Source: DATFQI01 sp963816955 (GTDB taxonomy: Bacteria; Actinomycetota; Thermoleophilia; Solirubrobacterales; Solirubrobacteraceae). From it: a stretch of DNA of 64,000 nt. Of this stretch, positions 32,212-40,598 are shown one piece after another (within the stretch, counting starts at the first letter, position 1; every line of letters starts with the position of its first letter). The translations under genes were made by a program, and so were the position numbers. The notes under the pieces were generated by a model. It searched no databases. It was not told where the DNA came from and was given only the letters and a program-made list of their open reading frames with translations. The stretch is taken from positions 1 through 64,000 of the forward strand of contig CAWFME010000004.1 of assembly GCA_963816955.1 (NCBI GenBank). The letters run 5' to 3'.

Positions 32212-33477
32212 ATGGTCTCCACAATCCTCAGCGCCTTCAGGGTCGGGGAGATCCGCAAGAAGCTCGCCTTCACGGCGGCGATCCTCGCGCTCTACCGGCT
32301 GGGCTCCTTCATCCCGGTGCCGGGGGTGGACACCGAGGCCGTCAAGGCCCTCGAGGAGAACTACTCCACGGGCAACATCCTCGGCTTCCTCAACCTGTTC
32401 ACGGGCGGAGGGCTGTCGCGGATCGCGATCTTCGCGCTCGGGATCATGCCGTACATCACGGCCTCGATCATCCTGCAGCTGCTGACGGTCGTCTCGCCGT
32501 CGCTGGAGAAGCTGCAGAAGGAAGGCGAGGTCGGCCAGGCGCGGATCACGCAGTACACGCGCTACCTGACCGTCGGCCTGTCGGCCGCCCAGGCGATCGG
32601 CTACGTCTTCCTCTTCCGCTCGCAGGGCAACAACGCCGGCGCGCCGGTGATCGACAACTTCTCGCCCGGCGGGATCATCCTGATCGTCGTCTGCCTCACC
32701 GCCGGCTGCGTGCTGCTGATGTGGATGGGCGAGCTGATCACCCAGCGCGGCATCGGCAACGGCATCTCGCTGATGATCTTCGCCTCGATCGTCGCCGGCC
32801 TGCCCAACGGCGTGCAGGCCTGGTGGACGAGCCCGGACCAGGTCTTCAAGGTCCTCATGCCGTTCCTGGCGCTCGGCGTGATCGCGGCGATCGTGTTCGT
32901 GCAGGAGGGCCAGCGGCGGATCCCGATCCAGTACGCCAAGCGCGTGATCGGGCGCCGGATGAGCTCCGGCGGGCAGACCTACCTGCCGTTGCGCGTGAAC
33001 ATGGCCGGCGTCATCCCGGTCATCTTCGCGGCCTCGATCATGGCCTTCCCGCCCACGATCGGCCAGCTCGTGCCGGGCGCGCAGGGGCTCGCGAACTTCT
33101 TCAACCCGAGCGGATGGGCCTACATCGCCGGGGAGACGGTGTTCATCATCCTGTTCACCTACTTCTACACCGCGGTGACGTTCAACCCGGTCGACCAGGC
33201 GGACAACCTCAAGAAGTACGGCGGCTTCATCCCGGGCGTGCGCCCGGGGCGCCCGACGGCCGAGTTCCTGGACCGGATCCTCGCGCGGCTGACGTTCCCC
33301 GGCGCGCTGTACCTGGCCGCCGTGGCGGCGCTGCCGACCATCCTCATCAACCAGACGTCGGCGAACTTCTACTTCGGCGGCACCTCGATCCTGATCGTGA
33401 TCGGCGTCGCCCTGGACACCATGAAACAGCTCGAGGCGCAGCTCATGATGCGCAACTACGAAGGCTTCCTGAAGTAG
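32212..33477 (+). CDS. secY: Protein translocase subunit SecY
   Basis: A 421-residue, ten-helix channel subunit of the SecYEG translocon, working with SecA or the ribosome at the cytoplasmic membrane. LYRLGSFIPVPGVD begins it; GIMPYITASIILQLLTVVSP covers helix 2, and the cytosolic loops GQRRIPIQYAKRVIGRRMSS and NLKKYGGFIPGVRPGRPT (ribosome/SecA contacts) are intact. It follows rplO by 22 bp and leads into adk and map, the usual spc-operon order. Confidence 0.97.
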   Translation: MVSTILSAFRVGEIRKKLAFTAAILALYRLGSFIPVPGVDTEAVKALEENYSTGNILGFLNLFTGGGLSRIAIFALGIMPYITASIILQLLTVVSPSLEKLQKEGEVGQARITQYTRYLTVGLSAAQAIGYVFLFRSQGNNAGAPVIDNFSPGGIILIVVCLTAGCVLLMWMGELITQRGIGNGISLMIFASIVAGLPNGVQAWWTSPDQVFKVLMPFLALGVIAAIVFVQEGQRRIPIQYAKRVIGRRMSSGGQTYLPLRVNMAGVIPVIFAASIMAFPPTIGQLVPGAQGLANFFNPSGWAYIAGETVFIILFTYFYTAVTFNPVDQADNLKKYGGFIPGVRPGRPTAEFLDRILARLTFPGALYLAAVAALPTILINQTSANFYFGGTSILIVIGVALDTMKQLEAQLMMRNYEGFLK

Positions 33478-33490
33478 GCTTCCGCGTTCC

Positions 33491-34159
33491 GTGTCAGAGC
33501 TCAATCTCATCCTCCTCGGTCCTCCCGGGGCCGGCAAGGGCACGCAGGCCTCGCGCCTGACCGAGGACTTCGGGCTGCCCTACATCGGCACGGGCGACCT
33601 CCTGCGCCAGAACGTCGACGAGGGCACGGACCTTGGCAAGCAGGCCAAGGAGTACATGGACAACGGCGGGCTGGTGCCCGACGATCTGGTGATCGCGATG
33701 ATCCTGGACAAGATCGACGAGGAGGGCGACGACGGCTTCCTGCTCGACGGCTTCCCGCGCACCGTGCCGCAGGCCGACGCGCTGGCCGACGAGCTCGAGA
33801 AGCGCGACCGGCGGCTGACCGCCGCGCTGCTGATCGACGCGCCGGACGAGACCGTGATCCAGCGGCTGTCCGGGCGGCGCCAGTGCTCGGACGGCCACCT
33901 CTACCACGTCGAGTTCGACCCGCCGAAGCACGAGGGCCGCTGCGACCAGGACGGCAAGCCGCTCAAGCAGCGCTCGGACGACGAGCCCGAGAAGGTCAAG
34001 AAGCGCCTGAAGACCTACCACGACCAGACCGAGCCGCTGATCGACTACTACGAGGAGCGGGGTTTCCTGCGCCGCTTCGACGGGACGCGCGACAAGGTGG
34101 AGGTCCACGACCACATCCGCGCGACGCTCGCCACGCTCCGCCTCGAAGAACGTCTCTGA
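33491..34159 (+). CDS. adk: Adenylate kinase
   Basis: A 222-residue long-form adenylate kinase (ATP + AMP to 2 ADP). The P-loop is GPPGAGKGTQASRL, the AMP site has IGTGDLLRQ, and DGFPRTVPQ follows. The lid carries CSDGHLYHVEFDPPKHEG then RCDQDG: two of the four zinc-finger cysteines of lid-type kinases are replaced by Asp. Start is GTG at 33491. It is cotranscribed with secY and map. Confidence 0.97.
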   Translation: MSELNLILLGPPGAGKGTQASRLTEDFGLPYIGTGDLLRQNVDEGTDLGKQAKEYMDNGGLVPDDLVIAMILDKIDEEGDDGFLLDGFPRTVPQADALADELEKRDRRLTAALLIDAPDETVIQRLSGRRQCSDGHLYHVEFDPPKHEGRCDQDGKPLKQRSDDEPEKVKKRLKTYHDQTEPLIDYYEERGFLRRFDGTRDKVEVHDHIRATLATLRLEERL

Positions 34160-34166
34160 GGTCGTC

Positions 34167-34943
34167 ATGATCATCAAGAAGTCCCCGGCCGAGCTCGACA
34201 AGATGGCGGCGGCGGGCGCCATCCTCGTCAAGACGATGGACCTGATGGCGGGCAAGATCCGCCCGGGCATCACCACCGGCGAGCTCGACGCGGCAGCCGA
34301 GAAGTTCATCCGCTCGCAGGGCGCCACGCCCGCCTTCAAGGGCTATCGCGGCTTCCCGGGCTCGATCTGCGCGTCGCCGAACCACATGGTGGTGCACGGC
34401 ATCCCCGGCAAGTTCAAGCTCTCGCGCGGCGACGTGCTGTCCGTGGACATCGGCGTCGTCTACGACGGCTGGGTCGCCGATGCGGCCCGCACGTTCGCGG
34501 TCGGCGAGGTCACCCCGGTGGCGTCGAAGCTGCTCGAGGTCACGGAGGGCTCGCTCTTCAAGGCGGTCGAGCAGTGCCGCGTCGGCAACCGCCTCGGCGA
34601 CGTCTCGCACGCCGTGCAGGAGCACGTCGAGTCCCAGGGCTTCTCGATCGTGCGCTCGCTGGTCGGCCACGGGATCGGCCGCTCGATGCACGAGGAGCCC
34701 CAGATCGCCAACTACGGCCCGGCCGGCAAGGGCATCCCGCTCGAGGAGGGCATGGTGCTCGCCGTCGAGCCGATGGTCACCGCCGGCCGCCACATGGTCC
34801 GCATGGGCGACGACGGCTGGGCGATCTACTCCCAGGACGGCTCCCTGGCCGCCCACTTCGAGTTCACGATCGCCATCACGGCGGAGGGTCCGCGCATCCT
34901 CACGCCGTGGCACGAGAGCAAAGCCGCCTCCGCCGCGGCCTAG
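34167..34943 (+). CDS. map: Methionine aminopeptidase, type I
   Basis: A 258-residue MetAP that removes the initiator methionine from nascent chains. The dinuclear metal ligands are in order: Asp in DIGVVYDGWVADAART (two), His in VGHGIGRSMHEEP, Glu in VLAVEPMVTAG and Glu in AHFEFTIAI. No N-terminal zinc-finger extension is present (type Ia). ATG follows adk by 7 bp. It is the last gene of this operon; where infA is often next, a minus-strand gene follows. Confidence 0.96.
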   Translation: MIIKKSPAELDKMAAAGAILVKTMDLMAGKIRPGITTGELDAAAEKFIRSQGATPAFKGYRGFPGSICASPNHMVVHGIPGKFKLSRGDVLSVDIGVVYDGWVADAARTFAVGEVTPVASKLLEVTEGSLFKAVEQCRVGNRLGDVSHAVQEHVESQGFSIVRSLVGHGIGRSMHEEPQIANYGPAGKGIPLEEGMVLAVEPMVTAGRHMVRMGDDGWAIYSQDGSLAAHFEFTIAITAEGPRILTPWHESKAASAAA

Positions 34944-34967
34944 CGCGCCCCGAACTCACGCGAGGGG

Positions 34968-35801
34968 TCAGTTGTTCACGCAGAGCGTGAAGAATCGACC
35001 CGTCGATGGCGCGAGCGCCGCGCGACCAGGGCAGGCCAGAACGAGCAGCGCCGCGCCGAAGCCGCCGGCCAGGGCGGCCTCGCCGCCGTCGCAGGCGCCG
35101 GCCTGGACGCAGCGGCGGGCGGTGCAAGGGCGTGCGGAGCGGGCGAAGGCCGACGGGTCGTCCCAGCGGACGCCCTGGAACGCCGGGCCGCGGGGGGAGG
35201 AGCTCTCGGCCGGGAACCAGCCCGCCCGGGCGCCGCCCCAGCGGCCTCGGAAGCGCATCCACGCCGGCGAGCGCTCCGACACCCGCACCGCGCGTGGCCG
35301 CAGCACCGTGCCGCGGCCGTCGGCCTCGTCGTTGGGGTCGGGCCACATGCGGTCGCGCGTGCCCGCGTGGAAGTACGAGGCGTGGGAGCCGTTGGCCACG
35401 TACACGACGAAGCGCCCGTCGCGGCGCTCGAGGTCACCGGCCGCGCAGCGCTCCGCGCCGGAGTGCTGCGCGTAGACGGCCTCCGAGCCGTCCTCGCGGT
35501 ACTGGACGAGCTCCCAGTCACCTTCGTGGCGCCCGCTCCGCAGGACCCCTCGGTCCTGCGTGTTGTCCTCGAACCAGATCCAGTACTGGACCCAGCCGCC
35601 GGCGCGCCGCTCGTAGACCTCAGGGCGGCCCGGAGAGCCGGGCACGGAGGTCGCCAGATGGCGCTCGGAGGCCGCGTGGACCAGGATCGGCGGTGCGGCT
35701 GAGGCCTCGGAAACGGCGCTGCAGAAGGCGAGGAGGGCGACCCAGAGGACGACGCTGAGCGGTCGGATGTCGCGTCGGAGACGTTTGGTATTCTGCTTGG
35801 T
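34968..35801 (-). CDS. Exported Vps62-related protein, 5' end uncertain
   Basis: A secreted-looking protein of about 270 residues. A hydrophobic signal-type segment (PLSVVLWVALLAFCSAVSEA) precedes a domain with HEGDWELVQYR and YVANGSHASYFHAGT, the marks of the Vps62/DUF946-type fold, whose function is unknown. A Cys pair near the C-terminus is followed by a second hydrophobic stretch (FGAALLVLAC). No ATG, GTG or TTG is in frame between the signal segment and about 35900; the first in-frame start would lie antisense to rpmJ. So either a rare start codon is used, the gene has a lesion, or the start is misread. The end given at 35801 is approximate. Confidence 0.55.
   Translation of the reverse strand, partial: TKQNTKRLRRDIRPLSVVLWVALLAFCSAVSEASAAPPILVHAASERHLATSVPGSPGRPEVYERRAGGWVQYWIWFEDNTQDRGVLRSGRHEGDWELVQYREDGSEAVYAQHSGAERCAAGDLERRDGRFVVYVANGSHASYFHAGTRDRMWPDPNDEADGRGTVLRPRAVRVSERSPAWMRFRGRWGGARAGWFPAESSSPRGPAFQGVRWDDPSAFARSARPCTARRCVQAGACDGGEAALAGGFGAALLVLACPGRAALAPSTGRFFTLCVNN
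35789..35794 (+). promoter_or_regulatory. Likely -10 box of the rpmJ-rpsM-rpsK-rpsD transcript
   Basis: TATTCT preceded by TGG lies in an AT-richer patch 122 bp before rpmJ, and inside the 5' region of the minus-strand Vps62-like gene. No clear -35. It would start the alpha cluster separately from the spc operon. Confidence 0.4.
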
Positions 35802-35915
35802 CGCGCTCGGGCCCGCGAGGCCTCGGTGCGCAAATGTCTGCGCTCCGGGGGCATGGTAGCGGTGGCCGGCACGGCCACCAGAGCCACCCCGTCTGGAACA
35901 ACTCCGAAAGGGATC

Positions 35916-36029
35916 ATGAAGGTACGACCGTCGGTCAAGCCGATGTGCGAGAAGTGCAAGATCATCCGCCGTCACGGGCGGGTCCTCGTGATCTGCCAGA
36001 ACCCACGACACAAGCAGCGGCAGGGGTAA
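35916..36029 (+). CDS. rpmJ: 50S ribosomal protein L36
   Basis: A 37-residue L36 of the zinc-binding type: MKVRPSVKPMCEKCKIIRRH, then GRVLVICQNPRHKQRQG. The C-x2-C, C and H ligands are present. GAAAGGGATC before the ATG supplies the ribosome site. It heads the alpha cluster; no infA lies in front of it. Confidence 0.96.
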   Translation: MKVRPSVKPMCEKCKIIRRHGRVLVICQNPRHKQRQG

Positions 36030-36034
36030 AGAAC

Positions 36035-36418
36035 TTGGCACGCATCGCCGGCGTCAACATCCCGCTCAACAAGCGGGTCGAGATCGGTCTCACCTACATC
36101 TACGGGGTCGGCCAGCCGACCTCTCGCAAGATCCTGTCCGACCTCGGCATCGACCTGAACACCTACGTGCGAGACCTCACCGATGACGAGGTCTCCAAGC
36201 TTCGCGACAAGATCGACAACGACCTGCTGGTCGAAGGCGATCTGCGGCGCGAGCGCTCGCAGGCCATCAAGCGCCTGATGGAGATCGGCTGCTACCGCGG
36301 GATCCGGCATCGTCGAGGCCTGCCCGTGCGCGGCCAGAACACCAAGACCAACGCGCGCACCCGCAAGGGCCCGAAGCGCATGTCGATCGCCGGCAAGAAG
36401 AAGGCGGGTAAGAAGTGA
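36035..36418 (+). CDS. rpsM: 30S ribosomal protein S13
   Basis: A 127-residue S13 at the top of the 30S head, touching the P-site tRNA. ARIAGVNIPLNKRVEIGLTY, IYGVGQPTSRKIL and RHRRGLPVRGQNTKTNARTR are hallmarks. The start is TTG at 36035, 8 nt after AGGGG; no ATG fits the family N-terminus. GTGA overlap with rpsK. Confidence 0.96.
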   Translation: MARIAGVNIPLNKRVEIGLTYIYGVGQPTSRKILSDLGIDLNTYVRDLTDDEVSKLRDKIDNDLLVEGDLRRERSQAIKRLMEIGCYRGIRHRRGLPVRGQNTKTNARTRKGPKRMSIAGKKKAGKK

Positions 36419-36813
36419 GCCCCGCTCCCCGCCGCCCGCAGCGCGGCCGCCGCAAGGTCAAGAAGAACGTCCCGATCGGCCAGGCGCACATCAAGACGTC
36501 CTTCAACAACACGATCGTCGCGCTCACGGACCGTGAGGGCAACGTGATCGCTTGGGAGTCCGCCGGCGGCGCCGGCTTCAAGGGCTCCCGCAAGTCGACG
36601 CCGTTCGCCGCCCAGGTGACCGCCGACGCCGCCGCCCGCAAGGGCATCGAGCAGGGCATGCAGAAGGTCGAGGTCTTCGTGAAGGGCCCGGGCTCGGGCC
36701 GCGAGACCGCGATCCGCTCGCTCCAGGCGGCCGGCCTCGAGGTCACCGGCGTCAAGGACGTCACCCCGCAGGCACACAACGGCTGCCGCCCCCGGAAGCG
36801 GCGAAGGGTCTAG
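36415..36813 (+). CDS. rpsK: 30S ribosomal protein S11
   Basis: A 132-residue S11 of the 30S platform. AHIKTSFNNTIVALTDREGN, GGAGFKGSRKSTPFAAQVTA and VTPQAHNGCRPRKRRRV match the family. GTG start in a GTGA overlap with rpsM; rpsD follows after 6 bp. Confidence 0.97.
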   Translation: MSPAPRRPQRGRRKVKKNVPIGQAHIKTSFNNTIVALTDREGNVIAWESAGGAGFKGSRKSTPFAAQVTADAAARKGIEQGMQKVEVFVKGPGSGRETAIRSLQAAGLEVTGVKDVTPQAHNGCRPRKRRRV

Positions 36814-36819
36814 GACTTC

Positions 36820-37440
36820 ATGGCACGCGATACCTCCCCACAGTGCAAGCAGTGCCGCCGCGAGGGCCAGAAGCTGTTCCTCAAGGGCGAGCGCTGCCTG
36901 ACCGACAAGTGCGGCGTCGAGCGACGCTCGTATCCGCCCGGCGACCACGGCCGCGGACGCCAGAAGCAGTCCGAGTACCGGGTGCAGCTGCGCGAGAAGC
37001 AGAAGGCGCGCCGGTACTACGGCGTGCTCGAGAAGCAGTTCCGCACGTACTACGCCAAGGCGTCGCGGCAGCCCGGGATCACCGGCGAGAACCTGCTGCG
37101 GATGCTCGAGTGCCGCTTCGACAACGTCCTCGTGCGCCTGGGCTTCGCCGCGTCGCGCCGCCAGGCGCGCCAGCTGATCCGCCATGGCCATTGGACGATC
37201 AACGGCCGCCGCGTCGACATCCCCAGCTACCAGGTGCGGGAGAACGACGTCATCGCGATCAAGATGGACACCGGTGCCAACCAGGTGATCCGCGACGCCA
37301 CGGAGCTCGTGGCGGCGGTGCCGGCCTGGCTGCAGGCCGACCACGACCAGCTCACCGCGAAGGTGCTGCGCAAGCCCGAGCGCGCGGAGATCGCCGCGCC
37401 GGTGCAGGAGCAGCTCATCGTCGAGCTCTACTCCAAGTAG
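36820..37440 (+). CDS. rpsD: 30S ribosomal protein S4
   Basis: A 206-residue S4, a primary 16S rRNA binder. The N-terminal zinc site is of the four-Cys kind (CKQCRREG, then ERCLTDKCGVE). The S4 RNA-binding domain shows RLGFAASRRQARQLIRHGHW and INGRRVDIPSYQV. Two hairpins follow before rpoA. Confidence 0.97.
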   Translation: MARDTSPQCKQCRREGQKLFLKGERCLTDKCGVERRSYPPGDHGRGRQKQSEYRVQLREKQKARRYYGVLEKQFRTYYAKASRQPGITGENLLRMLECRFDNVLVRLGFAASRRQARQLIRHGHWTINGRRVDIPSYQVRENDVIAIKMDTGANQVIRDATELVAAVPAWLQADHDQLTAKVLRKPERAEIAAPVQEQLIVELYSK

Positions 37441-37453
37441 CCCGCCCTTCGAA

Positions 37454-37517
37454 GACCCCCGCGTGCGGACCGAGCACGCGGCGGGTCCACTTGCGGCCGC
37501 TCCCCACCAAAGGCCGC
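37454..37517 (+). terminator. Two tandem hairpins between rpsD and rpoA
   Basis: The first pairs 37454-37466 with 37474-37487 (one C-C mismatch, 7-nt loop). The second pairs GCGGCC (37493-37498) with GGCCGC (37512-37517). No T-tract. They could partly terminate or process the transcript so that rpoA is made at its own level. Confidence 0.45.
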
Positions 37518-37551
37518 CTCGCTCCACCCCCGACGACACGTTAGGACCCTG

Positions 37552-38541
37552 ATGCTCGACTTCCAGATCCCCCGAATCACCGCAGAGTCCGTCGAGGACA
37601 ACCGCGGCAACTTCGTGGTGGAGCCCCTCGACCGTGGCTTCGGCTACACGTTCGGGAACTCGCTGCGCCGCGTGCTGCTGGCTTCGCTCTCCGGCGCCGC
37701 GGTCACCTCCGTCCGCATCGAGGGCGTCGCGCACGAGTTCTCGACGATCAAGGGCGTCACCGAGGACGTGACGGACATCGTCCTCAACCTCAAGGGCATC
37801 GTCTGCCGGATGCACTCCGACGCGACCGAGATCGAGGCCCCGCTGGTCGTGACCGGCCCGGGCGAGATCACCGCGAAGGACATCGACCTGCCCTCCGGCG
37901 TCGAGATCCTCAACCCGGACGCCCACATCGCCACGCTCGAGAAGAAGACCAAGCTCGAGCTGTACCTGACGATCGGCCGCGGCCGCGGGTACCGCCCCGC
38001 CGAGGAGAACAAGTCGTCCGATCAGCCGATCGGCGTGATCCCGATCGACTCGATCTTCTCGCCGGTGCGCCGCGTCGCCTACTCCGTCGAGCAGGCCCGC
38101 GTCGGCCAGCGGACCGACTTCGACAAGCTCACGCTCGACATCGAGACCGACGGCTCGATCGACCCGACGACCGCGCTCCGCGAGGCCGCCGAGATCCTGA
38201 TCTCCTCGCTGGCGATCTTCACCGACGAGGACCGCATCGAGGACCTGCGCGCGGGCCCGGGCGGCATGACCGCGCTCGACCCCAACGGCGCGGGCGCCGG
38301 CGCCCTGGCGCCCGGCGGCGGCCGCACCGGCGGCAGCCCGATGGACGACATCCTCATCGAGGAGCTCGAGCTGGGCGTCCGCTCCTACAACTGCCTCAAG
38401 CGCGCGGGCATCCAGACGGTGGGCGACCTCGTCTCGAAGTCCGAGGGCGAGCTGGCGGCGATCCCGAACTTCGGCAAGAAGTCGATCGACGAGGTCATCG
38501 AGACCCTGTCCCAGCGCGGCCTGACGCTGCGGACCGACTAA
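37552..38541 (+). CDS. rpoA: RNA polymerase alpha subunit
   Basis: A 329-residue alpha subunit. The N-terminal dimerisation domain has RGFGYTFGNSLRRVLLASLS; the C-terminal domain that contacts UP elements and activators has ELELGVRSYNCLKRAGIQTV and EVIETLSQRGL. A Gly/Pro/Ala-rich linker (GAGAGALAPGGGRTGGSP) joins them. TTAGGA precedes the ATG. rplQ follows after 11 bp. Confidence 0.98.
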   Translation: MLDFQIPRITAESVEDNRGNFVVEPLDRGFGYTFGNSLRRVLLASLSGAAVTSVRIEGVAHEFSTIKGVTEDVTDIVLNLKGIVCRMHSDATEIEAPLVVTGPGEITAKDIDLPSGVEILNPDAHIATLEKKTKLELYLTIGRGRGYRPAEENKSSDQPIGVIPIDSIFSPVRRVAYSVEQARVGQRTDFDKLTLDIETDGSIDPTTALREAAEILISSLAIFTDEDRIEDLRAGPGGMTALDPNGAGAGALAPGGGRTGGSPMDDILIEELELGVRSYNCLKRAGIQTVGDLVSKSEGELAAIPNFGKKSIDEVIETLSQRGLTLRTD

Positions 38542-38552
38542 CCTTCACCGCC

Positions 38553-38909
38553 GTGCGCCACCAGAAGACCCGACACAAGCTCTCGCGCACCTCGTCGCAC
38601 AGGAAGTCGCTGCTGGCGAACCTGTGCGTCGAGGTCATCGACCACGAGCGCATCAAGACCACCGAGGCCAAGGCCAAGGCGGTCAAGCCGGAGCTCGAGA
38701 AGCTGATCACGCTCGCCAAGAAGGGCGACCTGCACGCGCGCCGCCAGGCGATCTCGACGCTGCAGCACCCCGACAAGGGCGTCATCTACAAGCTCTTCGA
38801 GGAGATCGCCCCGCGCTACACGGAGCGGCCGGGTGGCTACACCCGGATCCTCAAGCTCGGTCCGCGTTCCAGTGACGCGACCGAGATGGTCTACCTCGAG
38901 CTCGTCTGA
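38553..38909 (+). CDS. rplQ: 50S ribosomal protein L17
   Basis: A 118-residue L17 near the tunnel exit. MRHQKTRHKLSRTSSHRKSL, EVIDHERIKTTEAKAKAVKP and ERPGGYTRILKLGPRSSDAT are typical. GTG start at 38553. Its stop overlaps the probable truA start (CTGA). Confidence 0.97.
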   Translation: MRHQKTRHKLSRTSSHRKSLLANLCVEVIDHERIKTTEAKAKAVKPELEKLITLAKKGDLHARRQAISTLQHPDKGVIYKLFEEIAPRYTERPGGYTRILKLGPRSSDATEMVYLELV

Positions 38910-39622
38910 GCTCTAAGCTCGTCCTCGCGTATGACGGCTCCCCCTTCATGGGGTGGGCCGTCCAGCCGGGCGAGCGCACGGTCGAGGGCGAGCTGCAGGC
39001 CGCTCTGGCCACCGTGCTGCGCCGGCCCGTCAGGCTGACCGTCGCCGGACGCACCGACCGCGGCGTGCACGCGCTGGGGCAGGTCGTCTCCTACGAGGGC
39101 GAGCTGCCGCGCCTGCGCTCCGTCAACGCGGTGCTGCCGCCGGAGATCGCCGTGCTGAGCGCCGAGCGCGCCCCTGACGGCTTCAACGCCCGCCACGACG
39201 CCCGCAGCCGCTCCTACCGCTACCGCGTGCTCGCCCGCAGCGCGCCGTCGCCGTTCGAGCGCGGCCGCGCGCTCTGGCACCCGTACCCGTTCGACGAGGC
39301 CGTCCTGCACGCGTGCGCGGCGCTGCTTCCAGGCACGCACGACTTCAGGGCCTTCACGCCCTCCGACGGCTACCACCGGCGCTTCGACCGCGTCGTGCTG
39401 CGGGCGGGCTGGGAGCGCCACGGCGACGTGCTCGAGTTCGCCATCGAGGCCGACTCCTTCATGCGCAACATGAACCGGGTGCTCGTCGGCACGATGCTCG
39501 AGCTCGCCGGCGGCCGCGGTGACGTCGCCGCCTTCGCGCGGCTGCTGGAGGGCCGCCCGCGCTCGGAGGCCGGCCGCACCGCGCCCCCGCACGGGCTCTA
39601 CCTCGAATCCGTCTCCTATTGA
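38906..39622 (+). CDS. truA: tRNA pseudouridine(38-40) synthase, probable CTG start
   Basis: TruA makes pseudouridine at positions 38 to 40 of the tRNA anticodon arm. The catalytic Asp is in AGRTDRGVHALGQVVSYEGE; RSYRYRVLARSAPSPFERGR and MRNMNRVLVGTMLELAGGR follow. The conserved first strand, KLVLAYDGSPFMGWAVQPGE, begins before the first ATG (38948), so that ATG is too late. The only codon that keeps the strand and fits the spacing is CTG at 38906, in a CTGA overlap with rplQ, giving 238 residues, the family's usual length. The start is thus non-canonical or the true start is hidden. Confidence 0.9.
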   Translation: MSSKLVLAYDGSPFMGWAVQPGERTVEGELQAALATVLRRPVRLTVAGRTDRGVHALGQVVSYEGELPRLRSVNAVLPPEIAVLSAERAPDGFNARHDARSRSYRYRVLARSAPSPFERGRALWHPYPFDEAVLHACAALLPGTHDFRAFTPSDGYHRRFDRVVLRAGWERHGDVLEFAIEADSFMRNMNRVLVGTMLELAGGRGDVAAFARLLEGRPRSEAGRTAPPHGLYLESVSY

Positions 39623-39797
39623 GGGGCGATTGCACGACTCCGCACCGTGGATGACGGCACCGGACGGCGCCGGATCGCCACCCGCACCCTCGAAAATGCT
39701 GGCGCATTCCCTTCGGATGCGTGCGACGCCCGGCATCCGCCCGGCACCGCCCCCACGGCACGGGCCTCGTGCAATCGACCCTCTAGGCTGGATCGCG

Positions 39798-40598
39798 ATG
39801 CTGCGGGTGCTGCTCACCAACGACGACGGGATCGGCGCCACGGGGCTGCAGACGCTGCGGCGCGCGCTGCTGGAGCTCGACGACATCGAGCTCGTGACGA
39901 TCGCGCCCGACTCCAACCGCTCGGCGACCGCGCGCTCGATCACCTTCAGCCGCCCGCTGTGGGTCACGGACGTCGACTTCGAGGACGGCACGCGTGGCTA
40001 CGCCTGCGACGGCACGCCGGTGGACTGCGTGCGGCTGGCGGCGCTCGGGCTGATCGACGGCTTCGAGCCCGACCTCGTGGTCTCCGGCATCAACCACGGC
40101 TCCAACCTCGGCGACGACATCACGTACTCCGGGACGGTCGCGGCGGCGCTGGAGGGCATCATGCTGGGCGTGCCGGGGATCGCGGTCTCCCAGCAGTCGC
40201 TGGCCCGCGAGATGGACTTCCGGCTCGGCGAGCGCTTCGAGTTCGAGCCCGCGGCCTCCTTCACGGCGCGGATCGTCGACCGCCTCGAGGACGTGCCGCT
40301 CCCGGAGGGCACGCTGCTGAACATCAACGTGCCGGCCGGCGACCCCCACGGCGTCGAGGTGACGCGGCTCGGCAAGCGCATCTACCGCGACGAGCTGAAG
40401 GTCGTCGAGCAGGGGGACGGGCGCCGGCGCTACCACATCTACGGCGACTCGCCGGTCCACGACGACGAGCAGGGCACCGATCTCGCCGCCGTCTCCGCCG
40501 GGCGGGTGGCGGTCACGCCGCTGCACTTCGACCTCACGGCCGCGCACGGGCTCGACGCCCTGCGCGACTACGACCTCAGCGCGCTGCTGGGGGCGTGG
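39798..40598 (+). CDS. surE: 5'/3'-nucleotidase SurE, in continuous frame with ligA
   Basis: About 266 residues of a SurE-type nucleotidase, which dephosphorylates nucleoside monophosphates and is linked to stationary-phase survival. The metal-binding start LLTNDDGIGATGLQTLRRAL and the segment VSGINHGSNLGDDITYSGTV are intact. TAGGCT ends 8 nt before the ATG (leaderless type). The expected stop is missing: the frame runs straight on into LigA. One G fewer at 40597/40598 would end SurE at TGA after LLGA and start ligA at an overlapping GTG (GTGA). As read, the product is one 939-residue fusion. Confidence 0.88.
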
